NCBI RefSeq assembly: GCF_947488945.1 | Contig: NZ_CANLBS010000002.1 | Span: 186,001-250,000, forward strand | Source of the DNA: an uncultured Streptomyces sp. | GTDB taxonomy: Bacteria; Actinomycetota; Actinomycetes; Streptomycetales; Streptomycetaceae | Length of the DNA stretch: 64,000 nt | Reading direction: 5' to 3' | In this document: positions 1 through 6,616 of the stretch, one piece after another | How the letters are laid out: each line of letters opens with the position of its first letter | How positions within the stretch are numbered: the stretch's first letter is position 1 | The notes under the pieces: generated by a model | The model's input: only the letters and a program-made list of their open reading frames with translations | Told to the model about the DNA's origin: nothing | Databases searched by the model: none | Program-made: the position numbers and the translations under genes

Positions 1-457
1 GCTTGCGCTGGCCGGCCAGGTCCAGCAGGCGGCCGGGCGTGCCGACGACGATGTCGACGCCCTTCTTGAGTGCCTCGACCTGCGGCTCGTAGGCGCGTCC
101 GCCGTAGATCGCCTGCACGCGCACGTTGCGCACCTTGCCGGCGGTCAGCAGGTCGTTGGTGACCTGCTGGCACAGCTCGCGGGTGGGCACGACGACGAGC
201 GCCTGCGGCGCGTCGGTGAGCTTGTCGGGCGCGGCGCGGCCCGCCTCGACGTCGGCGGGGACGGTGACGCGCTCCAGCAGGGGCAGACCGAAACCGAGGG
301 TCTTGCCGGTGCCGGTCTTGGCCTGGCCGATGACGTCACTGCCGGAGAGCGCTACGGGGAGCGTCATCTCCTGGATGGGGAACGGGGTCAGGATGCCGAC
401 GGCTTCGAGGGCTTCGGCCGTCTCGGGGAGGATCCCGAGGTCGCGGAAAGTAGTCAG
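1..457 (-). CDS. DEAD-box ATP-dependent RNA helicase, N-terminal part (gene runs off the left edge)
   Basis: ATP-dependent RNA helicase of the RhlE/DeaD kind, which remodels RNA duplexes in the cytoplasm. The fragment shows the Q-motif region (PFPIQEMTLP), motif I (AKTGTGKT), motif Ia (PTRELCQQV) and motif Ib (VGTPGRLLDL); the DEAD box lies beyond the edge. No ATG, GTG or TTG is in frame near the domain start. The best start I can find is a CTG at 457-455, 7 nt after a GAAGAGG Shine-Dalgarno, giving a protein that begins LTTFRDLGIL. Motif spacing is normal, so a frameshift seems less likely than a CTG start, but this is not settled. The position next to the ferritin-like gene matches rhlE in mycobacteria. 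The family call is secure; the exact start is not. Confidence 0.85.
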   Translation of the reverse strand, partial: MTTFRDLGILPETAEALEAVGILTPFPIQEMTLPVALSGSDVIGQAKTGTGKTLGFGLPLLERVTVPADVEAGRAAPDKLTDAPQALVVVPTRELCQQVTNDLLTAGKVRNVRVQAIYGGRAYEPQVEALKKGVDIVVGTPGRLLDLAGQRK

Positions 458-851
458 GGTTCTGCCTCTTCTGTGAGACGCGGACCGAGGCGAACGCTGG
501 GGGTCGTACCGTGCCGGGGTTGGTCATCCGGCCCTGTGGGAGGGCGCGGGTGGCGCGGGACCACTGCCGTCGCTCGAGCGCTCGTGCCGCTGAGGGGGCC
601 CCTCATATGCGTCGCACGTGATGTGCGACCCACGCGGAGGGCTGTCGGGTCGGAGCCGATCGGGCCACCGACCGGGCATCCTCATTCAAGGTCGCGCTTC
701 CGGCACAGCAGTGCACAGCAATGCTCAGTAAGCGCATTACCACTGTACCCCGGAATCGCGCACACGTGTCGGGCGAATTCATCGGAACGGTGTGGTGCCG
801 GTGACCGACCGGCCCCGGGAGCAGGTGCGGAAGCGGGCTATTCTGCGCTGC
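458..851. promoter_or_regulatory. Divergent intergenic region with hairpins in the helicase 5' leader
   Basis: No gene is supported here. Two inverted repeats lie on the helicase side: the near-palindrome TGAGGGGGCCCCTCA at 591-605, and GTCGCAC/GTGCGAC with a 5-nt loop at 611-629. If the helicase is transcribed from the lower-GC stretch around 690-760, its mRNA would have a long structured leader of about 250-300 nt, as is common for cold-inducible DEAD-box genes. At 839-844 there is a TATTCT box 7 nt before the ferritin-like ATG. Transcription starts were not determined. Confidence 0.4.
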
Positions 852-1598
852 ATGGAGACGCCTGACAACGCCACTGAATCAGCCGACGAGGCCGCCGCGC
901 CGACCCGGATCGCCGCCCAGGACTGGGCCACGGCCGCCGCGGACCCGCAGTACCGCGCCGCCGTCGTCGATCTTCTCGGCGCCCTCGCCTACGGCGAACT
1001 CGCGGCCTTCGAGCGCCTCGCGGAAGACGCGAAACTCGCGCCGACACTCGGCGACAAGGCGGCTCTGGCGAAGATGGCCTCCGCCGAATTCCATCATTTC
1101 GAGCAGCTCACCGACCGCCTCACCGCGATCGAGGTGGATCCGGCGGCCGCCATGGAGCCCTTCGCCAAGCCGCTCGACGCCTTCCACCGCCAGACCGCCC
1201 CGTCGGACTGGCTGGAGGGCCTGGTCAAGGCGTACGTGGGCGACTCGATCGCGAGCGACTTCTACCGCGAGGTGGCCGCCCGGCTCGACACCGACACCCG
1301 CTCGCTGGTGCTGGCGGTGCTGGACGACACCGGGCACGGGAACTTCGCCGTGGAGAAGGTGCGCGGCGCGATCGAGGCCGAGCCGCGCGTCGGCGGCCGG
1401 CTGGCGCTCTGGGCGCGGCGGCTGATGGGCGAGGCGCTGTCGCAGGCCCAGCGGGTGGTCGCCGAGCGCGACGCGCTGTCGACCATGCTGGTCGGCGGGG
1501 TCGCGGACGGCTTCGACCTCGCCGAGGTCGGCCGGATGTTCTCCCGCATCACCGAGGCCCACACCAAGCGGATGGCCGCGCTCGGACTGGCCGCGTAA
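852..1598 (+). CDS. Ferritin-like fold protein
   Basis: A 248-residue helical protein of the ferritin-like superfamily, the type found beside rhlE in actinobacteria (compare Rv3210c). Two helices carry likely metal ligands: YGELAAFERL near residue 45, and an ExxH pair in ASAEFHHFEQ near residue 80. The later helices are less canonical, with Asp in place of Glu in GDSIASDFY, followed by LDDTGHGNF. Diiron binding is therefore plausible but not certain, and no substrate can be named. The ATG at 852 has a TATTCT -10-like box exactly 7 nt upstream and no Shine-Dalgarno, which suggests a leaderless mRNA. It ends at a hairpin shared with the convergent small membrane gene. Confidence 0.8.
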   Translation: METPDNATESADEAAAPTRIAAQDWATAAADPQYRAAVVDLLGALAYGELAAFERLAEDAKLAPTLGDKAALAKMASAEFHHFEQLTDRLTAIEVDPAAAMEPFAKPLDAFHRQTAPSDWLEGLVKAYVGDSIASDFYREVAARLDTDTRSLVLAVLDDTGHGNFAVEKVRGAIEAEPRVGGRLALWARRLMGEALSQAQRVVAERDALSTMLVGGVADGFDLAEVGRMFSRITEAHTKRMAALGLAA

Positions 1599-1612
1599 CC
1601 GTCCGGAACGCG

Positions 1613-1643
1613 CCGATCGCGTCGGCCGGGCCGACGCGATCGG
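1613..1643. terminator. Hairpin between convergent genes
   Basis: A 13-bp perfect stem (CCGATCGCGTCGG / CCGACGCGATCGG) with a 5-nt loop lies between the ferritin-like gene and the minus-strand membrane protein gene. There is no U-tract, as is usual in Streptomyces. It could serve both directions. Confidence 0.6.
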
Positions 1644-1687
1644 GGTGGTCGCGGGAGGCGACCGGCGGTCCTGGAGAAGGCGCTCCG

Positions 1688-1960
1688 CTACTGCGCGGCG
1701 GCCGACCTGATGTTCCGTCGGGCGCGCGGCCGGATCAGCAACGAGAGCGTGATCGCGCCGACCAGCACCGCGCAGACCAGGGTGACGGGCAGGTGGCCGG
1801 AGCCGAGGGTGGAGCGGGTCAGGTACACGCCGAACAGGGTCCCCAGGGCGCCCGCGGCATAGACCGTCCGGCCGCTCGGAAGGCGGCCGGGAAGTGTGTG
1901 CAGTGCGGCCCAGGCCAGGGCGAGGCCGAGCACGACGGAGCCGAAGGATTCCCAGAACAC
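1688..1960 (-). CDS. Small membrane protein of unknown function
   Basis: A 90-residue hydrophobic protein with about three membrane helices: residues 5-22 (GSVVLGLALAWAALHTL), about 32-48 (VYAAGALGTLFGVYL) and about 58-76 (LPVTLVCAVLVGAITLSLL). A short arginine-rich cytoplasmic tail follows. The ATG is preceded by a good ribosome site (GAGGTGAT). I recognise no named family; it looks like a conserved Streptomyces membrane protein. It is transcribed alone, facing the ferritin-like gene across a terminator, so its neighbours say little about its role. Confidence 0.6.
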   Translation of the reverse strand: MFWESFGSVVLGLALAWAALHTLPGRLPSGRTVYAAGALGTLFGVYLTRSTLGSGHLPVTLVCAVLVGAITLSLLIRPRARRNIRSAAAQ

Positions 1961-2170
1961 GGAAGATCACCTCGTGGGGGTCTGTGGCGGGATGTCCGCT
2001 CTTCCGCGGGTGACGGAGAGGGCGAATCGGTCACAGGGCGTCCTACCCGCCGCTCTCTGAGGGCAATCCTCCCGTCACCTACGGAAACCTCGCCGCAACC
2101 TGACCGGTCCCGTCCCGGCCGGTGGCGCTCCGGCCGGTCCCGCCCCGGCCGGGCGCACCGGCACGGCATG

Positions 2171-2209
2171 ACGGAGCGGCCCGGCGGGAATCCCGCCGGG
2201 CCGCTCCGT
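2171..2209 (-). terminator. Strong hairpin downstream of the DUF3107 gene
   Basis: A 19-bp perfect inverted repeat (ACGGAGCGGCCCGGCGGGA and its complement) separated by one base, so the real loop is the central few bases. It begins 19 bp past the stop codon of the DUF3107 gene, as expected for its terminator. Confidence 0.7.
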
Positions 2210-2228
2210 ATGTCACGGGCGTGACGTC

Positions 2229-2456
2229 CTACAGCGCGCCGAACCCGACGCGGCGGGCCGTGGGCTCGCCGATCTCGACGTACGCGATCCGGTCGGCCGG
2301 CACCAGGACCTTGCGGCCCTTCTCGTCCGTGAGGCTGAGCAGCTGAGCCTTGCCGCCGAGTGCGTCGGCGACCGCGCTCTCCACGTCCGCGGCGCTGAGC
2401 CCGCTCTCCAGAACGATCTCCCGGGGCGTGTGCTGAACCCCGATCTTGACCTCCAC
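2229..2456 (-). CDS. DUF3107 family protein
   Basis: A 75-residue protein recognisable as the actinobacterial DUF3107 family (TB9.4/Rv3208A type). It starts VEVKIGVQHTPREI, has a central LTDEKGRKVLVPADRIAYVE segment and ends in RRVGFG. The function is unknown. The start is a GTG 8 nt after a GGAGGG ribosome site; a longer reading from an upstream ATG lacks such a site. In mycobacteria it lies beside a TetR gene, as here, on the same strand and about 140 bp downstream of it, so the two may be co-transcribed. A strong terminator follows. Confidence 0.85.
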   Translation of the reverse strand: MEVKIGVQHTPREIVLESGLSAADVESAVADALGGKAQLLSLTDEKGRKVLVPADRIAYVEIGEPTARRVGFGAL

Positions 2457-2597
2457 GGCTATGTCCCTCCGACGGTCAGTCCCTGCGCGGTGAGCCGCGC
2501 CGTACGCAGCCACATTAGCCCGGCCACCGGCGCGCCCACGGCCCTACCGGGAACGCTGGGAGCGAACACGGGCGGCCGGACGTCCGTGCGCGACGCG

Positions 2598-3239
2598 TCA
2601 GGGCTGCTCGGTGCCGTACAGCGGGAAGCCCGCGATGCCGCGCCAGGCCAGCGAGGTCAGCAACTGGACCGCGGTGTCCCTCGGGATGCTGGAGCCGCTG
2701 GAGAGCCAGTAGCGGGCCACCACCTGGGAGACGCCGCCGAGGCCGACGGCGAGCAGCATCGACTCGTCCTTGGACAGGCCGGTGTCGCCCGCGATGACGT
2801 CCGAGATGGCCTCGGCGCACTGGAGCGACACCCGGTCGACCCGCTCGCGCACGGCGGGCTCGTTGGTCAGGTCGGACTCGAAGACGAGGCGGAAGGCGCC
2901 GCCCTCGTCCTCGACGTACGCGAAGTAGGCGTCCATCGTCGCCTCGACGCGCAGCTTGTTGTCCGTGGTCGAGGCGAGCGCGGTGCGCACGGCCTGGAGC
3001 AGCGACTCGCAGTGCTGGTCCAGCAGTGCGAGGTACAGCTCCAGCTTGCCGGGGAAGTGCTGGTACAGCACGGGCTTGCTGACCCCGGCCCGCTCCGCGA
3101 TGTCGTCCATCGCCGCGGAGTGGTAACCCTGCGCGACGAAGACCTCCTGGGCGGCGCCCAGGAGCTGGTTGCGTCGGGCGCGGCGGGGCAGGCGGGTGCC
3201 CCGCGGGCGCGCTGCCTCTGTCTGCTCGATGGCGCTCAC
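2598..3239 (-). CDS. TetR/AcrR family transcriptional regulator
   Basis: A 213-residue regulator with an N-terminal helix-turn-helix at about residues 17-60: LLGAAQEVFVAQGYHSAAMD, then the recognition helix AGVSKPVLYQHFPGK typical of TetR. The C-terminal ligand domain resembles the Rv3208 group that sits beside DUF3107 and DUF3152 genes. The inducer is unknown. The start is a GTG (VSAIEQTE) with GGGAGG 7 nt upstream. The region to the right (3240-3526) is partly shared with the opposite-facing control of the next genes. Assignment to the family is secure; its targets cannot be read from the sequence. Confidence 0.9.
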   Translation of the reverse strand: MSAIEQTEAARPRGTRLPRRARRNQLLGAAQEVFVAQGYHSAAMDDIAERAGVSKPVLYQHFPGKLELYLALLDQHCESLLQAVRTALASTTDNKLRVEATMDAYFAYVEDEGGAFRLVFESDLTNEPAVRERVDRVSLQCAEAISDVIAGDTGLSKDESMLLAVGLGGVSQVVARYWLSSGSSIPRDTAVQLLTSLAWRGIAGFPLYGTEQP

Positions 3240-3480
3240 GCCGCCTCCCAAATAGATGATCGGGCACAGCCGTTCCGTGCACGTCGTGCCACGCACCCAT
3301 CGTACTTTTGAGTAACCCGGGCGTGCGCGGCGCGGACGCAGAATTTCACGGACCGGACACCAGGGGTAGCCGTGTATACCGGCAGGAGCAGGTCGAATCA
3401 GCATTTTCACTGACAATCCCGCCGCTGGTGGGTGCGCAACCGTGACGATCGCGTCGGAGCCGTCGGAGCCGTCGGAGGGT

Positions 3481-3511
3481 TGCCGCCCGACGCGCTCCCC
3501 GCCGGGCGGCA
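3481..3511 (-). terminator. Hairpin downstream of the small acidic protein gene
   Basis: A TGCCGCCCG/CGGGCGGCA stem of 9 bp with a 13-nt loop, 16 bp past the stop of the gene ending at 3527. Just outside it (about 3454-3478) there are three tandem copies of a CGTCGGAGC-like nonamer, of no evident function. Confidence 0.5.
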
Positions 3512-3526
3512 CCCGTCCGGCGCGGC

Positions 3527-3742
3527 TTACCGGTAGTCGTCCTCGTGCAGGGACACGACGCGCTTCTGGTCCGCGGCGTCCGCCTCGTCGGCGTGGGCGG
3601 GATCGACGGCGGTGAGCGGTTCGTCCTCCTCGGGGACGACGTCGGCCCGCTGTTCGGCGGCGTCCGCCTCCGGGGTCTCGTCGCCCCGTTCCGGGGGCGG
3701 GGCGTCCTCGAAGGTCTCCGGGTCGCTCGGATCGACCGTCAT
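3527..3742 (-). CDS. Small acidic protein of unknown function
   Basis: A 71-residue, very acidic protein with no cysteines and no membrane segment. Composition is dominated by Asp, Glu, Ala and Pro (for example PPERGDETPEADAAEQRADV), so it is probably disordered. The ATG follows a GGAAGGGAGT ribosome site, which supports it as a real gene despite the low-complexity content. It is transcribed divergently from the alpha/beta hydrolase gene with about 110 bp between. No named family is recognised. Confidence 0.6.
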   Translation of the reverse strand: MTVDPSDPETFEDAPPPERGDETPEADAAEQRADVVPEEDEPLTAVDPAHADEADAADQKRVVSLHEDDYR

Positions 3743-3852
3743 GGTGACTCCCTTCCGTTGACTTGAGCCTAGGTGTGTCCCTCCTGCCCCGCGATGCGTC
3801 CTGTGACCGCGAACACGTGAAGCGGCGCGTGATCGTCTCGTAACATTGCCGC

Positions 3853-4818
3853 ATGTCTTCGACCGAGCTGCCGGGTATCAGCGCCGCCGCCGCGGCCGTC
3901 GCCCCCACGGTCGGGGCCGTCAGGGTCGCCGACGGCGAGCGTCTGCGCACCGTCTCCCTGCCCGGTCTCGGCCTCACCCTCCGGTCCCGGCCCGGTGAGG
4001 GCGAGGGTCTGCCGTCCGCCCTGTTCGTGCACGGGCTCGGCGGGTCCTCGCAGAACTGGTCGGACCTGATGGCCCTGCTCTCCGACACGGTCGACGGCAC
4101 CGCCGTCGACCTGCCGGGGTTCGGCGACTCGCCGCCCCCGGACGACGGCGACTACTCGGTGCGGGGGCACGCCCGCGCCGTGGTGCGGCTGCTCGACGCC
4201 GAACGCCTCGGCCCCGTCCACCTGTTCGGCAACTCCCTCGGCGGGGCGGTCGCCACCCGGGTCGCCGCCGTCCGCCCGGACCTGGTGCGCACCCTGACCC
4301 TGGTCTCGCCCGCGCTGCCCGAACTGCGCGTCCAGCGCCCCGCCGTCCCCACCGGGCTGCTCGCGGTCCCCGGCGTGGCCGCGCTCTTCGCCCGGCTCAG
4401 CCGGGACTGGACCGCCGAACAGCGCACCCGCGGAGTCATGGCACTCTGTTACGGCGATCCGGCACGGGTCTCCGAGGAGGGCTTCCGCCACGCGGTCGCC
4501 GAGATGGAGCGCCGGCTGGAACTGCCGTACTTCTGGGACGCGATGGCCCGCTCCGCGCGGGGCATCGTGGACGCCTACACGCTGGGAGGCCAGCACGGGC
4601 TGTGGCGCCAGGCCGAGCGGGTGCTCGCGCCGACCCTCCTGGTGTACGGCGGGCGGGACCGGCTCGTCTCGTACCGTATGGCGCGCAGGGCGTCCGCGGC
4701 CTTCCGCGACGCGCGCCTGCTGTCACTGCCCGACGCCGGGCACGTGGCGATGATGGAGTACCCGGACGTGGTGGCCCGCGCCTTCCGGGAATTGCTGGAC
4801 GACAGCGGCAGGAGCTGA
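3853..4818 (+). CDS. Alpha/beta hydrolase
   Basis: A 321-residue alpha/beta-hydrolase fold enzyme. The oxyanion-hole motif HGLGGSSQNW is near residue 60. The nucleophile elbow GNSLGG places Ser near residue 131, the acid is likely in YGGRDRLV near residue 265, and the catalytic His is in DAGHVAMME near residue 292. There is no signal peptide, so it is cytoplasmic. The substrate is unknown; the sequence fits esterases and lipases of the LipV/MhpC group. The ATG has a TAACAT box 6 nt upstream and no Shine-Dalgarno, which suggests leaderless transcription. It is followed closely by the DUF3152 gene (8 bp gap), so the two likely form an operon. Confidence 0.85.
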   Translation: MSSTELPGISAAAAAVAPTVGAVRVADGERLRTVSLPGLGLTLRSRPGEGEGLPSALFVHGLGGSSQNWSDLMALLSDTVDGTAVDLPGFGDSPPPDDGDYSVRGHARAVVRLLDAERLGPVHLFGNSLGGAVATRVAAVRPDLVRTLTLVSPALPELRVQRPAVPTGLLAVPGVAALFARLSRDWTAEQRTRGVMALCYGDPARVSEEGFRHAVAEMERRLELPYFWDAMARSARGIVDAYTLGGQHGLWRQAERVLAPTLLVYGGRDRLVSYRMARRASAAFRDARLLSLPDAGHVAMMEYPDVVARAFRELLDDSGRS

Positions 4819-4826
4819 TCCGGGGC

Positions 4827-6203
4827 GTGGGACGACACAGCCGAAGCGGTCCCGGGGCCGCCCGCACCGGGAGCGGGGCGGACCCGGCGGCGGACGACGG
4901 CGCCGAGAACCCCGGCAGCGGCCGTCGCAGGCGCGGGGCCGGTACGGCGGCCGGGCACGGCGAGGCCCGTGCCCCCTTCCCCGGCGCCGAGGCGCCGGGG
5001 GCCCGCCACACGCGTCCGGAGCAGCGCGAGTCACCCGTGCGCGGCGGTCACCCCGAGCAGCACGAGCCGGGCGGCGGCTGGGGTTCCGGCCCGCCGGCCG
5101 GCCGCGCTCCGGCGCAGACCCCGCCGCGCTCCGCGCCGCCCGGCGCCCCCGGGCGGGGGCCCGGCCCGCAGGCCGGCCGCCCGGCCGCCGGCGGAGCCCC
5201 GCTGATACCGGGCCCCCGGCGGGAGTTCGTCGACGCCTTCGACATGCTGCCGCCCGCCCCGCGCCGGCCGGTTCCCGGTCCGGCCGCGCCGCATCCCGTA
5301 CGGGACGAGCCGGCCGCCGGGACCGGAGACGGTTCGGACGGCTCCGACGACGGCGCGCGGACCGGGACCGAGGAGTCCGGCGGCAAGGGCGGCCTGGCCC
5401 GCGTCTTCACCGGCATCGCCGCCGCGGCCGTGACCACCGTCCTCGCCGTGGTGGTGGCCGGGCAGGTCGCCCAGGAGCCCGCGAAGGACGCGATCGGCAC
5501 CCTGAAGTCCGCCGGGACGGGCCGGGACGGTGAGTCGGACGCCTCCCGTTCGGACACCCGGGCGGATCCGGAGTCCGGGAAGCCGTCCGCCGCCGCCAGG
5601 CCCTCGTACGAGCAGGCGATGGCGACCCCCTACCCCCTCGCGCCCGACCTGAAGGCGAGCGGCGAGTTCGAGGCGGTCCCCGGGCGGGCGAAGGCGCCGG
5701 GAACCGGGCAGAAGTTCCGCTACCGCATCGACGTGGAGAAGGGGCTCGGGCTGGACGCCGCACTGTTCGCGCAGGCGGTGCAGAAGACCCTCAACGACGA
5801 CCGGAGCTGGGCGCACGACGGCGCGATGACCTTCGAGCGGGTCTCCTCCGGCTCGTCCGACTTCGTCATCACCCTGGCCAGTCCCGGCACCACCGGCGTC
5901 TGGTGCGCGAAGTCGGGGCTGGACACGACGGTCGACAACGTCTCCTGCGACTCCGCCGCCACCGAACGCGTGATGATCAACGCCTACCGGTGGGCGCAGG
6001 GCTCGGCGACCTTCGGCCCCGACAAGCTGCTGCCCTACCGGCAGATGCTCATCAACCACGAGGTCGGCCACCGGCTCGGACACAACCACGTGAGCTGCCG
6101 GACGCCGGGCGCGCTCGCCCCGGTCATGCAGCAGCAGACCAAATCGCTCGATATCGATGGGATCACGTGCAAACCCAACCCCTGGGCGTATCCGGGTAGT
6201 TGA
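4827..6203 (+). CDS. DUF3152 domain protein, secreted/membrane-anchored zincin-like protease
   Basis: A 458-residue protein with three parts. A long disordered N-terminus of about 190 residues is rich in Gly, Pro and Arg. One membrane helix follows near residues 195-217 (VFTGIAAAAVTTVLAVVVAG), then an extracytoplasmic DUF3152 domain. The domain carries a metzincin-style zinc site HEVGHRLGHNH near residue 412 (HExGHxLGxxH), so protease activity is likely though no substrate is known. Paired cysteines near the site (WCAKSG, VSCDS, VSCRT, ITCKP) suggest disulfides. The GTG start at 4827 has AGGAG 12 nt upstream; an earlier start would overlap the hydrolase gene. The homologue in M. tuberculosis is Rv3207c, next to moeZ. 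Confidence 0.8.
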   Translation: MGRHSRSGPGAARTGSGADPAADDGAENPGSGRRRRGAGTAAGHGEARAPFPGAEAPGARHTRPEQRESPVRGGHPEQHEPGGGWGSGPPAGRAPAQTPPRSAPPGAPGRGPGPQAGRPAAGGAPLIPGPRREFVDAFDMLPPAPRRPVPGPAAPHPVRDEPAAGTGDGSDGSDDGARTGTEESGGKGGLARVFTGIAAAAVTTVLAVVVAGQVAQEPAKDAIGTLKSAGTGRDGESDASRSDTRADPESGKPSAAARPSYEQAMATPYPLAPDLKASGEFEAVPGRAKAPGTGQKFRYRIDVEKGLGLDAALFAQAVQKTLNDDRSWAHDGAMTFERVSSGSSDFVITLASPGTTGVWCAKSGLDTTVDNVSCDSAATERVMINAYRWAQGSATFGPDKLLPYRQMLINHEVGHRLGHNHVSCRTPGALAPVMQQQTKSLDIDGITCKPNPWAYPGS

Positions 6204-6244
6204 CACGAGCTGTCCGGATGATGGGACGGCTGTCTCATTCGGTG

Positions 6245-6273
6245 TTGACGCAGGTGCGTGTGTCACGCATATT
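6245..6273 (+). promoter_or_regulatory. Promoter of the leader peptide/ABC operon
   Basis: TTGACG at 6245-6250 and CATATT at 6268-6273 are separated by 17 bp, an unusually good match to the vegetative (HrdB-type) consensus for this genome. The predicted start lies about 7 nt downstream, at the ATG of the leader peptide at 6281, so the transcript would be leaderless. Confidence 0.65.
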
Positions 6274-6280
6274 TCTCCCC

Positions 6281-6376
6281 ATGTCACGCAGTCATGATCT
6301 CCCCGAGAGCGCCGCCCACCGGCTGGCGCTGATCGGCGTGACCGTGCACTGCGTAGCCGACATCCTCTGTCGCTGA
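6281..6376 (+). CDS. 31-residue cysteine-ending leader peptide
   Basis: A short ORF of 31 codons. It is arginine/histidine-rich, with Cys at positions 24 and 30, the second one residue before the C-terminal Arg (ending ADILCR). It starts exactly where the consensus promoter predicts the mRNA end. Short leader peptides with a cysteine near the C-terminus are widespread in Streptomyces and mycobacteria, mainly before sulfur or transport genes, where ribosome stalling at Cys codons reports cysteine supply. Here it precedes a peptide-type ABC importer by 240 bp. Regulation by cysteine is inference from family and position. Confidence 0.65.
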   Translation: MSRSHDLPESAAHRLALIGVTVHCVADILCR

Positions 6377-6409
6377 CGCCCGCCCGAGCGCGCGTCGGTC
6401 CGCTCCGTG

Positions 6410-6477
6410 ACCCCCTGCGGGGGTGCGGGGCCCTCATGACGGCCGCGTCCGGGCGCACTTCGCCCGCAGGCGCGGCC
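6410..6477 (+). promoter_or_regulatory. Candidate attenuator hairpins between leader peptide and ABC operon
   Basis: Two hairpins lie between the leader stop codon and the first transporter gene. One is a tight ACCCCC-TGC-GGGGGT triloop stem at 6410-6424. The other is a longer structure at 6441-6477 with outer arms GGCCGCG/CGCGGCC and inner arms GGGCG/CGCCC, followed by a short T-rich tail. They are placed to switch with ribosome position on the leader, but no alternative antiterminator pairing was proven. Confidence 0.35.
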
Positions 6478-6616
6478 TCTTCGGTGTCTCCCTCCGGTCC
6501 CGGTGTCCCCGGGGCGGCGGACCCCCGGTGCCGCAGCCCGCGTGAGCCCCCACCCCGCAGACCGTCCCACGCCTGCGCCACCCCTGCTCGCGGCACCACC
6601 GAGAGGTCGTCTTCCG

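Noticed and set aside
473..865. A 130-codon plus-strand frame in the helicase/ferritin-like gap
   Set aside because: No ribosome site, Arg-rich shadow-like composition and it runs into the ferritin-like start in another frame.
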